A stretch of DNA of 19,732 nucleotides from JBGTBQ01 sp041749275 (GCA_041749275.1 JBGTBQ010000289.1:1-19732); one strand, 5' to 3'. Shown: positions 8,946 to 16,187, counted from the stretch's first letter. Numbers and translations: made by a program. The notes: generated from the letters alone by a model not told the origin.

Positions 8946-11057
8946 TTAGTTGATCCTGCGACGGAACACGAAGGTGCCGCTGGCGCCCGGAGCGAGGCTC
9001 GGGATGCTGTCGCGCAGGAAGGTGGTGACGGCGGTGACGGGGCCGGCGGTGGCGCCGTCGGTAATCACGCCGGTTGTGCTGTCGGATGGCGCGGGGGCTA
9101 AGACCTGAGTCGTAAACGCGGCCCAGTTGTTCGTCCCGGCGCTGCCGTCTTCGTTGATTTGGATGTTCGACGCCGTGAGCGTCGCGTTGTTCGTGCCGCC
9201 CGATGACGACACGTTGGTGTAGGTGATGGTGTAGACGATGTCCGCGCCGGGGACGGCATCGGTCGCGCCGCCCACACCCGTGGCGTTCACCACCGCAACC
9301 GATTTGACGAGACGAAGGAAGCCGGTGTAGAGCCGGTCAATCGTGTCGTTCGAAGAGGCCGGCGTGTTCGCCGAGGTGGCGCGGATGACGGTCTCGAAGC
9401 CCGTGAGCACGGTCTGCCCGGCGGGCGCCGCGACGCGCACGATGATGTTGGCCGAGGCGCCGAACGCAACCGCGAGAGTCGGATTACTCGAAGCGGGTAC
9501 GAAGATCGCGCCGCCGTCCACACTGATCGAGACGGTGAAGCCGGCGGGCACCGTGGGAGCGGTGAAGGTGAACACGTCGTTGGCGTTACCCGTGTTCTGC
9601 ACCGTGTTGACGAAATCCACGGTGGAAGCGGCGAGAGACGCACCGCCGGGAGCGACACCCGCGAACGAGGCCGCCGAGGTGGTCTTGTTCGTGTAGTCGT
9701 CGTTGTTGTTGGTCGGGCCGACGGCGCCGGGGAAGCCGACAGGGCCGAGCAGGACGGCGCCTACTGCCTGAAGCAGCGTCGGCAACTGGAAGCCCTGTGT
9801 CGGCGAGGCCGGGTCAACGCCGAAGCGCGGCTCGTTGAAGTTGGCGTTGCCGTCGCCCTTGTTCACCACGACATCGCCCGACTGGTCGGTGATTGCGGCG
9901 GCGACGCTGTTGCGACCGAAGGCGTCGCCAATCTCCCAAATCGGCACGGAGGCGTTGATGCCCGTGTTGATGGTCACGACCATCTGCATGTTCGTGACTG
10001 ACGCGCTGGTGGCGAGCGAAGCGCCGACGTTATAGGCAACGCGGCGGACGGTGCCCGGCGGCGGCGCCGCGGTCGTCCACACGGTCGCGGCGGCGAGCGG
10101 GTCGTTCGTCAACGCCGAGGTCGAGTAGAGCACGGTCACGCCGGCGGGCGGCGTCACCGAGACGAAGGTCGTGTCCACGGGGACGGGAGCGACGACGAAG
10201 ACGCCGGTGTTCGAGCCTCCCGGAGCGCCCGCGAGCGTCTGCGCGCTGACGGGGCGCGCACCCGTGTTGTCGAGCGACCACGTGTAGGTGATGTTCGAGC
10301 CGAGCGCGACCGGGCCGGCGGGCGCGTTCAGATTCAGGCGAAGCTGCGCGTCGTTCTGCACCGAGGTCGAGATGTCGCCGCGCGCTTCCGATTCGCCGTT
10401 GACGGGCGGAGGCGTGGCAACGGGCACCGAAGTGCGGACTTCGTTCGCGGAGCTGTTGGCCGCTTGGTTGTCAAAGCTCGGCCCGCCGCTGGCGGAGTCG
10501 CCGAGACGGACGCTGATGGCCGCGCCGGCTGCCGCGGCAGCGCTAACATCAACCCGCACGATAACGGTCAGCGTCGTGTTGCGCGCGATGACCGCCGAAA
10601 GCACGTCCGCACCGTTGGCGAAGATGTCGGTGTCGCCGCCGTCAATGCCGTTGAGGTTGGTGTCAATCACGGCTGCCGTCACCGTGACGGGGCCGGTCGT
10701 CTGAATGGAAGCGCCCGAAGCAAGGAAGCGCACCTGATTCGAGAAGTTGCTGGTGTTCGTGACGGTGAACGTGAAGTCCACGCCCGTCTGTCCGGCGACG
10801 ACCGTCGGGACGCTGCCGCCATCGGGGGTGATGGCGAGGCCGGAAACGTTCGCCACCGTCACCGTGACAGTGTTCGAGACGGTCGTATAGCTTGACGTGC
10901 CGTCGGAGTAAGAGGCCGAAGCCGTGTTGCTGATGACGGTGCCGCCGCTGGTGGTCTGTGCCAGCACGGCGGGCGCGGTCAGCACGCACGCGATGGCCGC
11001 GAGCACGAGCGCGCGCGCGGCGGCGCGAAACGGGAAAGTTATGATCTTGGTGTTCAT
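8946..11057 (-). CDS. Exported DUF11-like surface protein (703 aa)
   Basis: The signal peptide is residues 1-33 (ALVLAAIACVLTAPAVLA, cut before QTTSGG). The mature N-terminus GGTVISNTASASYSDGTSSY and the following VTVTVANVSGLAITPDGG closely resemble the start of the giant downstream protein, including a segment like DTNLNGIDGGDTDIF that matches its DTDASGTLGDSDPL. Further DUF11-like Ig folds lie near residues 230-370 (LRLNLNAPAGPVALGSNITY), about 470-570 (TVDFVNTVQNTGNANDVFTF) and 585-703 (LRLVKSVAVVNATG ... DAVPGADIVYTITYTN). It ends FVFRRRIN without a barrel or anchor. The ATG start has GAGG about 12 bases upstream. It is second in order among the exported genes, 130 bp after the small 175-aa gene and 111 bp before the giant gene. 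Probably a secreted or surface structural partner of the barrel protein; the molecular function is not visible. Confidence 0.92.
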   Translation of the reverse strand: MNTKIITFPFRAAARALVLAAIACVLTAPAVLAQTTSGGTVISNTASASYSDGTSSYTTVSNTVTVTVANVSGLAITPDGGSVPTVVAGQTGVDFTFTVTNTSNFSNQVRFLASGASIQTTGPVTVTAAVIDTNLNGIDGGDTDIFANGADVLSAVIARNTTLTVIVRVDVSAAAAAGAAISVRLGDSASGGPSFDNQAANSSANEVRTSVPVATPPPVNGESEARGDISTSVQNDAQLRLNLNAPAGPVALGSNITYTWSLDNTGARPVSAQTLAGAPGGSNTGVFVVAPVPVDTTFVSVTPPAGVTVLYSTSALTNDPLAAATVWTTAAPPPGTVRRVAYNVGASLATSASVTNMQMVVTINTGINASVPIWEIGDAFGRNSVAAAITDQSGDVVVNKGDGNANFNEPRFGVDPASPTQGFQLPTLLQAVGAVLLGPVGFPGAVGPTNNNDDYTNKTTSAASFAGVAPGGASLAASTVDFVNTVQNTGNANDVFTFTAPTVPAGFTVSISVDGGAIFVPASSNPTLAVAFGASANIIVRVAAPAGQTVLTGFETVIRATSANTPASSNDTIDRLYTGFLRLVKSVAVVNATGVGGATDAVPGADIVYTITYTNVSSSGGTNNATLTASNIQINEDGSAGTNNWAAFTTQVLAPAPSDSTTGVITDGATAGPVTAVTTFLRDSIPSLAPGASGTFVFRRRIN

Positions 11058-11187
11058 CTTAATCTGGTCCTCAACTTTTGGTCGGTGGGTCGGCGGCGCT
11101 TCTCCGGCGGGCGCGTGATGGAGAGCAGCAGGAGGGAAAATCCATAGCTCTCTGGTCCCGGTGGGAGATGCGCGCGGGGTTCCCTCG

Positions 11188-11715
11188 TTACTTGACTCTC
11201 ACTTTGTACGAGGCGGAGAGCTTGCCGCCGGCGGCCAGAGCATCCGACCACTCGTAGCGCACTTCCGTGTACATCGAGGCGGGCGCGGGAACTTGCTTCA
11301 CCGTGCCGTCCGCCTGCTTCTCGGCGATGATGGGCTGGGTCGAGTAGGTTTTGCCGCCGTCAATCGAGTAGGTGACGGTCGAGCCGTTCTCGCCGGCGGC
11401 GCTGCCCGCGACGAAAGAGGTGCCGGCGGGGATGTGGCCGACGGTCTTGTAGTCGCGCGCGGCGCCGTCACCCTCGTTGGCAGAGGTGATCTGCCAGCTC
11501 AGGATTTCGCCCTGCTGCACGGCCTGCGCCTTGTCGAGGCTAATCTGTTTGCCTTCGCGCTCGACCGAGCCTGAGAGCGCGATCTTCACTTCGGGACGCG
11601 CGACCGCGCCGCCGGGCAGCAGCTGCCTCTGCGCGAGAGCGCCGACTCCGCCCAGCACCAGCAGGCCGAGAGCCAGCGGCATGAGCAAGCCAAATTTCTT
11701 CTTCAATCTGGTCAT
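11188..11715 (-). CDS. Small exported protein with a single DUF11-like domain
   Basis: A 175-residue protein. The N-terminus MTRLKKKFGLLMPLALGLLV, ending GGVGALA/Q, is a signal peptide with a cut after residue 28. The mature part forms one Ig-like unit: VEREGKQISLDKAQAVQQGEILSW, then ITSANEGDGAARDYKTVGHIPAGTSFV, TVTYSIDGGKTYST and ASYKVRVK. This pattern (non-periodic interaction, 'pronounced end' motif IPAGTSF, SYKVRVK last strand) matches DUF11 architecture in minimal form. The start is strongly supported by AAGGAGAAG just before ATG. It leads the exported part of the operon and has the best ribosome binding site of the group, which suggests high expression and possibly the major subunit of the surface structure (inferred). 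Confidence 0.9.
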   Translation of the reverse strand: MTRLKKKFGLLMPLALGLLVLGGVGALAQRQLLPGGAVARPEVKIALSGSVEREGKQISLDKAQAVQQGEILSWQITSANEGDGAARDYKTVGHIPAGTSFVAGSAAGENGSTVTYSIDGGKTYSTQPIIAEKQADGTVKQVPAPASMYTEVRYEWSDALAAGGKLSASYKVRVK

Positions 11716-11814
11716 AATCTTCTCCTTACTAAAGTTTCAACGGGTGCGAGGCCGCGTGGGATTCGGGGCCTGTCTGTTCGCCGGCGCGGGCGCGGAGGCC
11801 CTCGGGGGATTGCT

Positions 11815-12192
11815 TCAGGCGGGTTCGGCGACCGCCTGCTCTTTGAGAGCGCAGGCGACCGCATACATGAAATCTTTGAGACGGACGGGGCGCGGCAACA
11901 CCGCCGCGAGGCGCGTGTGGGTCGAGGCACGCATGATCTCGGACGGGCGGTCGTGGATGGCGATGAGCGCCGTCTCCGGCGCAATCTCGCGGAGCGCTTC
12001 GATGGCGCCCGCGCGCCCGAAGCCGGCCATGTCGAGTCCGACGGCGATCAGATCATACTGACCATCCGCCGCCGCCCTCAGCACGTCCATCGTGTGACGA
12101 CACGCTTCGGCCTCGTGCCCGGCAGCCATGAGAGCAGCCACCAAGCCTTCCGCCATCGCGCAGTCGTCGTCGCAAATCATCACACGCGCCAT
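11815..12192 (-). CDS. Degenerate response-regulator receiver domain (stand-alone)
   Basis: A 125-residue single-domain CheY-like protein: MARVMICDDD start with acidic residues D8-D10 in the metal-binding position, a VLRAAADGQYDLIAVGLDMAG beta-3 region, and LPRPVRLKDFM in the beta-5/alpha-5 region. Aligned with the typical receiver at 13001-14401 (FDVVLLDIRMPG), the phospho-acceptor Asp is replaced by Gly (G52), with an Asp two residues later (D54). The conserved Thr/Ser falls on Ile79, and the conserved Lys on Arg101 (PRP instead of TKP). Classical phosphorylation is therefore doubtful, and it may act as a pseudo-receiver through protein contacts. There is no output domain. It ends 100 bp before the first exported gene on the same strand, so it may head the surface-protein operon or control it. 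The start is ATG, with AAGGA about 14 bases upstream. Confidence 0.9.
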   Translation of the reverse strand: MARVMICDDDCAMAEGLVAALMAAGHEAEACRHTMDVLRAAADGQYDLIAVGLDMAGFGRAGAIEALREIAPETALIAIHDRPSEIMRASTHTRLAAVLPRPVRLKDFMYAVACALKEQAVAEPA

Positions 12193-12398
12193 TCCGGGTT
12201 AACCTGTCCTTCTTCCCTGCTTTTCCTATCGAGCGGCGCTCTAAAGCAGACGGGCGCCGCACGGAGCGATTAACAAGCCGTGTTCCGCGACGCGCAGAGA
12301 ATCACTGACAAGATGTAAGTGAAGAAATAGCGGAGCTTAAGGCGGCAGGCGAGGATGGGAGAGAGATTGTCGCGGACGGAGTGGATGACAATCGCGGC

Positions 12399-12430
12399 TG
12401 ACGTTTTGTCAGCCGACTGACAAAACGTCA
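12399..12430. promoter_or_regulatory. Perfect 14-bp dyad, candidate operator or hairpin
   Basis: TGACGTTTTGTCAG (12399-12412), four-base loop CCGA, then CTGACAAAACGTCA (12417-12430). Each arm is itself a near-palindrome, TGAC-N5-GTCA. The right arm ends 42 bases before the ATG of the small two-gene module. It is A/T-rich and followed by TAGTTTTAAT, not a clean T run, so an operator for autoregulation is as likely as a terminator. It is the only distinct structure in the 280-bp gap 12193-12472. Confidence 0.6.
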
Positions 12431-12472
12431 TAGTTTTAATAAACTCCTACAGACGCCCTACGGCATCAATCT

Positions 12473-12712
12473 ATGCATGAAATTCAGCGCATCATTGGCC
12501 CCCTAACCGTCGTTGAAAATATCGCCGTCAGTGGTAAGATTCGAGACGTTGATCGCTTGCGCCGAAGATATGGAAAGGGTCGCTGGCGGAAGGTGAAGGG
12601 GTTGGCAACCGTTGAATTAACAAACGGTGAGGTTCACACCGCCGAACTCCACTGGTACGAGGCGCACGGGGTCGGCAGGAAAGAAATCAAAGTCAAACGT
12701 CTTCTGGATTAA
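12473..12712 (+). CDS. Small conserved protein of unknown function, first gene of a pair
   Basis: A 79-residue basic protein. The core is VENIAVSGKIRDVDRLRRRYGKGRWRKVKG followed by ATVELTNGEVHTAELHWYEAHGVGRKEIKVKRLLD. The RRYGKGRWRKxKG, AELHWYEAHGVG and KEIKVKRLLD pieces are recognisable from small hypothetical proteins seen in cyanobacteria and soil bacteria (from memory), usually next to a protein like the following gene. No catalytic motif, signal peptide or membrane helix is present. The many Arg/Lys residues could suit nucleic-acid or ribosome contact (inferred). The ATG has no clear Shine-Dalgarno. The TAA stop is three bases before the ATG of the next gene, so the two are translationally coupled. 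The base composition is visibly less GC-rich than the flanking operons. Toxin-antitoxin-like organisation is possible but unproven. Confidence 0.85.
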   Translation: MHEIQRIIGPLTVVENIAVSGKIRDVDRLRRRYGKGRWRKVKGLATVELTNGEVHTAELHWYEAHGVGRKEIKVKRLLD

Positions 12713-12715
12713 GCC

Positions 12716-12949
12716 ATGACACACAACCAGCAGAACATCGTTTACGCGATCTGCCTCAACAATGAAGGGTACGAAGCTTCGCTCGAATTACGCAAGCTCT
12801 ATCAGATTCTGCCGCCTGAGCCAAACGACCCGGCGGGCTGGCTGCGCGTAGTGGACGAGTCCGGTGAAGATTACCTGTACAGTGGCGAGCGCCTCGTCGT
12901 CCTCACCCTGCCCCGCGAAATCGAGCAGGCCGTCGAAGCTACTTTTTAA
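12716..12949 (+). CDS. Small conserved acidic protein of unknown function, second gene of the pair
   Basis: A 77-residue acidic protein: MTHNQQNIVYAICLNNEGYEASLELRKLYQILPPEP, then GWLRVVDESGEDYLYSGERLVVLTLPREIEQAV. The pattern CLNNEGYEASLELRKLYQ ... RVVDESGEDYLY is conserved in small proteins of cyanobacteria, Chloroflexi and Acidobacteria (from memory) and commonly follows a basic partner like the gene before it. There is no signal peptide or membrane segment, so it is cytoplasmic. The basic-first, acidic-second pairing fits a complex between the two products (inferred). Only a weak ribosome binding site is present, so expression probably depends on coupling to the upstream stop. It ends 51 bp before the convergent regulator gene. 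Confidence 0.88.
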   Translation: MTHNQQNIVYAICLNNEGYEASLELRKLYQILPPEPNDPAGWLRVVDESGEDYLYSGERLVVLTLPREIEQAVEATF

Positions 12950-13000
12950 AAATTGTCAGTCCTCCGTCGCCCCGATTAAAAGGCATCGTAAGCGGATTTT

Positions 13001-14401
13001 TCAATCTTCCGTGGCGAGATTGCCCGCGCTCGCGTTCGTCTCATACTCGCGCAGCTTGCGGTAGAGCGTGCGCGCGGAGATGCCGAGGATAGCGGCGGCG
13101 CGCTCGCGGTTGCCGCCGGAGTCTTCGAGGACGCGGAGGATGTGTCCCCGTTCAAGCTCTTCGAGGGTGAGGGTCGTGGCGGGAGCCGGGGAGGCCGACG
13201 AAGAGGCGGCTTCGGAGACACGCACCTTGTCGCCGAGCACGTGCTTCGCGTCGAGCAAGTCGCCGACGGCGAGGGCCGAGGCGCGCTCCAAAGCGTTACG
13301 AAGTTCGCGGACGTTGCCGGGCCAGTCGTAGGCGGCGAGGCTGGCGCGCGCCTCGTCCGAAAGTTCGAGCGCGGGCCGCTTGAAGCGTTCGCGGAAAGTT
13401 CCGAGGAAATGTTCGACGAGGGGGGGAATGTCTTCGCGGCGGTGGCGTAAAGGAGGAACGTGGAGCGAGATGACGTTGAGGCGGTAGAAGAGATCGGCGC
13501 GGAAGCGGCCCGTGGTCACGTCCTCGGCGAGGTTGCGGTTCGTCGCGGTGATAACGCGCACGTCCGCCGCGCGGTCGCGCGTCGAGCCGACGCGGCGGAA
13601 GCGACCCTCTTCGAGAAAGCGCAGGAGTTTGACCTGTGTCTGTTGCGGCATCTCGCCGACTTCATCGAGGAAGAGCGTCGAGGAATCGGCGGCTTCGATG
13701 AGGCCGCGCTTCGTCGAGGTCGCGCCGGTGAAGGCGCCGCGCTCATGGCCGAAGAACTCGGACTCGAAAAGTGTTTCGGGCAGCGCGGCGCAGTTGACCG
13801 CGATCATCGGCGAATCCTTACGCGCCGAGTGCGCGTGAATGAAACGCGCGAGCACGTCCTTGCCCGTGCCGGACTCGCCCGTAATGATGACGGTCGAGTC
13901 GGCGCGCGCCGCCGTTTCGGCGAGGGCGACAAGGCCCTCCATCGCGCCGCTCCGGTAGACGAACGCGGGCAGGTCTTCCGTCGCGGGGGCGCGCACCACG
14001 TCTCTGAGCGCGACGTTCTGGCGGACGAGCCGGCGTTTCTCGTCGGCCTTGCGAACGACCGTCTCGATCTCGTCGAGCGTGGCGGGCTTCGTGAGGTAGT
14101 CGTAGGCGCCGAGCCGCATCGCCTCGATGCCCGTCGGGAGCGACGTGTCGGCGGTGAGCATGATGACTTCAGGCGGCTCTTCGAGCTTGCGTATCTCGCG
14201 CAGCGCGTCGAGGCCGGACATCCCCGGCATCCGAATGTCGAGCAGCACCACGTCGAAGTCGCTCTTGCCCAATGCGTCGAGCGCCTCCTCGCCCGACGCG
14301 GCGGGCGTCGCGTCGAACCCCATCCGCGCGACCTGATCCGACACGAGGCGCCGCAGCACCGCGTCATCATCCACCACCATCACGCGAATCTTACGGCCCA
14401 T
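13001..14401 (-). CDS. NtrC-family sigma-54-dependent response regulator
   Basis: A 466-residue three-domain regulator of cytoplasmic two-component signalling. The receiver (1-120) has the acidic triad D11-D13, phospho-acceptor D55 in VVLLDIRMPG, T83 and K105. The AAA+ domain (about 145-375) has Walker A GESGTGKD (175-182), the sigma-54 contact loop GAFTGA (222-227), Walker B LFLDEVGE with D246/E247, the arginine-finger region FRADLFYRLNV, and WPGNVRELRN. A Fis-type helix-turn-helix lies at about 415-455 (GGNRERAAAILGISARTLYRKL). All key residues are present, so it should be active on sigma-54 promoters when phosphorylated. The ATG at 14401 is the natural start of the receiver. Its partner kinase may be the same-strand GAF-PAS kinase at 18093-19732, now separated by an accessory block. 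A cluster of repeated motifs sits 115-245 bp upstream and could be enhancer sites for itself or others (inferred). Confidence 0.98.
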   Translation of the reverse strand: MGRKIRVMVVDDDAVLRRLVSDQVARMGFDATPAASGEEALDALGKSDFDVVLLDIRMPGMSGLDALREIRKLEEPPEVIMLTADTSLPTGIEAMRLGAYDYLTKPATLDEIETVVRKADEKRRLVRQNVALRDVVRAPATEDLPAFVYRSGAMEGLVALAETAARADSTVIITGESGTGKDVLARFIHAHSARKDSPMIAVNCAALPETLFESEFFGHERGAFTGATSTKRGLIEAADSSTLFLDEVGEMPQQTQVKLLRFLEEGRFRRVGSTRDRAADVRVITATNRNLAEDVTTGRFRADLFYRLNVISLHVPPLRHRREDIPPLVEHFLGTFRERFKRPALELSDEARASLAAYDWPGNVRELRNALERASALAVGDLLDAKHVLGDKVRVSEAASSSASPAPATTLTLEELERGHILRVLEDSGGNRERAAAILGISARTLYRKLREYETNASAGNLATED

Positions 14402-14898
14402 AAAAGTTCAGCGCGGAGTGAAAAGCACTCGGAAATAAGCAGAGCGTCGGGACAACAATCTTATCACTTGTCGCGCGCCGCCCGTCACCTTAGTTTTCGC
14501 GCCGGCCATGCTACCGAAGCGGCATAATCCGCCAATCCGGGATTATGCCGACGGGCGCGGCAATTTGTGCGAAAAGGAGTATTATGCTGCTAGGCGCGGC
14601 ATAATATGCCGGAGAAGCGGATTATGCCGCTGAGTGCGGCACAATCAGTAGTTCGGCTGTCGCCCGCTTATTCTTGAGGTTGAATTGAAGCCGCTCCCGC
14701 CGCGATTGAATGTTAACGTGGCTCACGGTGGTGTCCGTTTCAAGTGGTGTGTGACAGCTCAGGTCAGCCGCTCGTCTCAGGTTGGCGCGTCCCCTCTCAT
14801 GCGAGTTGCGTGATAGCGAATCTCAGCCGGCGGGTTGAAGGGTCGAGAAGCAGCGGGTTGAATGGTAGCGCGCGGCGGGGGCGGCTCGGTGGGGCGCA
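14402..14898. other. Gene-free stretch of about 500 bp upstream of the regulator and of the attC-like site
   Basis: No convincing coding region was found on either strand. It holds the GCGGCATAAT motif cluster (14516-14646) and, from about 14650 to 14898, nothing recognised. A plus-strand frame from 14744 to 15073 exists, but it reads straight through the attC-like site and is not supported as a gene. Confidence 0.7.
14516..14646. repeat. Cluster of GCGGCATAAT motifs in both orientations
   Basis: Copies on the plus strand: GCGGCATAATCCGC (14518-14531), inverted GGATTATGCCG variant (14539-14550), degenerate inverted ATTATGCTGC (14581-14590), GCGGCATAATATGCC (14596-14610, an internal palindrome GGCAT-AAT-ATGCC), GCGGATTATGCCGC (14617-14630) and GCGGCACAATC (14636-14646). 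Centres are often 18-21 bp apart, which suits binding of a dimeric regulator on one DNA face. The cluster lies 115-245 bp upstream of the NtrC-type regulator's start, a typical enhancer distance. Confidence 0.75.
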
Positions 14899-14999
14899 CC
14901 CGAACAACGGCATGCACCTGACCGCGAATCGCGCGGCTCTCATCGCAGAGTTGGCCCTAATCACGTTGGATGCGCGGCAGGTGATGCCGGGCGTTAGAC
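14899..14999 (+). repeat. Integron attC-like recombination site (complete structure)
   Basis: The 3' core GTTAGAC (14993-14999) fits the attC consensus GTTRRRY exactly. Inner arms pair as GGCAT(14909-14913)/ATGCC(14984-14988), then CACCTG(14915-14920)/CAGGTG(14978-14983) with G14914 unpaired, then CCGCG(14922-14926)/CGCGG(14973-14977) with A14921 unpaired. This gives a 16-bp stem with two extrahelical bases, as in folded attC. Unpaired spacers AAC and GGGC separate the arms from the outer cores. The 5' outer core (CCCGAAC, 14899-14905) pairs poorly with the 3' core, only through AAC/GTT. The variable terminal loop is 46 bases. Confidence 0.75.
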
Positions 15000-15221
15000 G
15001 GCTTCCACTTATGGATTTATCATGTCACGATAGAATGCAAGCATTTCTCCCAGGAAATTTGAATGGGATGTAGAAAAGAACAAGGAGAATATCTGCAAAC
15101 AGCGACTTTGACTTCGACGATGCCTGGGAACCTGACCATCTGATGTCGATACATTCGGGCGTAGGTGTAAAATCTGGCCGAAGCTCAACACGGCATTCGG
15201 CGTAAACAAGGATGGCTACGT

Positions 15222-16070
15222 ATGGGAAATTATCTTCTCCGACTCAGACGCCGGCTGGCAATTCAAGCTCCGCCCAACCTGCTGGACATCTACTCCACCT
15301 CCGAGCCGCACCCGCAGAATGCGCTGGATATATTTAAAGGCGAGTGGGTGTCGCGCCTACCGAAGCCTTACGCCTCTTTGGAGGCCGGGACGGCGACTCT
15401 CTTCGAGGACGAGCGCATCAAGTGGGCGGAAACAGAGCTCGGCGGTTTTAAAGATAAGAGCATCCTCGACCTCGGGCCACTTGAGGGCGGGCACCCTTAC
15501 ATGTTTGAGCAGGCGGGGGCGAGGGAGATCGTCTCGATTGAAGCTAACACGCGGGCTTTTCTCAAATGCTTAATCACTAAAGAGATGCTCGGGCTGAAGA
15601 GGGTCTCTTATCAGTGTGGCGACTTCATGGAGTATTTCAGGAAGAATAAAAGGAGGTTCGACATCGTTAACGCGAGCGGTGTGCTTTACCACCAGCGCAA
15701 CCCGGCCGAATTACTCGCGCTGGTATCGAGAGCGGCAGACAGCGTAATCATCTGGACTCATTACTATGATCAAAAAATAATATCCGGCCATCCCTCCTAT
15801 CATTCGAGGTTCTCCGCCGGGGACATGCAAGAGTACGATGGTTTCAAATACCAACCCTACCGGCAAGAGTACGGGGTTGACGTTCATGTCCCTCAGTTCT
15901 GTGGAGGCAACGCACCCTACTCCCATTGGATGACCCGCGAGGACATTATCAGGTGCCTCAATTACTTCGGGCTGGACGATATTCGCATCTCTTTCGAACA
16001 TCCGCCGCATACGAATGGCCCTAGTTTCAACTTGGCGGCAATGCGGAGCAAAGAGTCATCTGCATCATAG
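15222..16070 (+). CDS. Class I SAM-dependent methyltransferase, candidate gene-cassette cargo
   Basis: A 282-residue cytoplasmic protein. Motif I is ILDLGPLEGGHPYMFEQAGA (81-100), the SAM-binding glycine loop with D83. The acidic residue at the end of beta-2 is E107 in IVSIEANTRAFL. Beta-4 FDIVNASGVLYHQRNPAELL (146-165) resembles the GVLYH segment of CmoB/DUF1698-type methyltransferases. The C-terminal half is rich in Y and H (HPSYHSRFSAGDMQEYDGFKYQPYRQEYG) and probably forms the acceptor site. The substrate cannot be read from the sequence; tRNA, sugar or small-molecule acceptors are all possible. Start ATG has AAGGA nine bases upstream. The gene is bracketed by an attC-like site 222 bp before it and a half attC-like site 5 bp after its stop, the arrangement of an integron cassette. 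Its base composition is clearly less GC-rich than the surface operon. Confidence 0.94.
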   Translation: MGNYLLRLRRRLAIQAPPNLLDIYSTSEPHPQNALDIFKGEWVSRLPKPYASLEAGTATLFEDERIKWAETELGGFKDKSILDLGPLEGGHPYMFEQAGAREIVSIEANTRAFLKCLITKEMLGLKRVSYQCGDFMEYFRKNKRRFDIVNASGVLYHQRNPAELLALVSRAADSVIIWTHYYDQKIISGHPSYHSRFSAGDMQEYDGFKYQPYRQEYGVDVHVPQFCGGNAPYSHWMTREDIIRCLNYFGLDDIRISFEHPPHTNGPSFNLAAMRSKESSAS

Positions 16071-16075
16071 TCACC

Positions 16076-16160
16076 GTCTAACAACGGCATGCGCCCGACC
16101 GCGAATCAGGCGGCTTTCATGCGCGAGACTTGGCTGTTAATACGGTTCGTCTTGGCCGGC
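16076..16160 (+). repeat. attC-like half-site following the methyltransferase (3' half degraded)
   Basis: It starts with GTCTAAC (16076-16082), a perfect 5' core (RYYYAAC), exactly complementary to the GTTAGAC of the upstream site. Then come AAC and GGCATGCGCCCGACCGCGAATC, of which the first 18 bases (16086-16103) match the 14909-14926 segment with only two changes. Similarity to the upstream site fades after about 16150. No complementary CGGGCG/ATGCC arm or GTTRRRY core follows, so this copy looks truncated or decayed. Confidence 0.65.
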
Positions 16161-16187
16161 GGCACATGTCAGTCTTGACATGTGCCG
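16160..16187. terminator. Strong hairpin, possible terminator
   Basis: A 12-bp perfect inverted repeat: CGGCACATGTCA (16160-16171), loop GTCT, TGACATGTGCCG (16176-16187). It sits between the methyltransferase and the peptidase-like gene. No T run follows (GCTATTCACG), so intrinsic termination is uncertain; it may instead be part of the decayed recombination site. Confidence 0.5.

Noticed and set aside
12950..13000. A/T-rich spacer between convergent genes as terminator
   Set aside because: No stable inverted repeat was found next to the T or A runs.
13460..14527. 355-codon plus-strand frame opposite the NtrC-type regulator
   Set aside because: The minus strand encodes an intact regulator with all motifs; this frame is its antisense shadow.
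14744..15073. Plus-strand open frame of 109 codons
   Set aside because: It runs straight through the attC-like site (reads as NNGMHLTANRAALIAELAL), has no ribosome binding site and no coding pattern. Such translations are typical artefacts of this repeat type.
15000..15221. Short frames in the leader of the methyltransferase gene
   Set aside because: The longest (26 codons) has no recognisable protein and no partner; treated as leader or promoter region.
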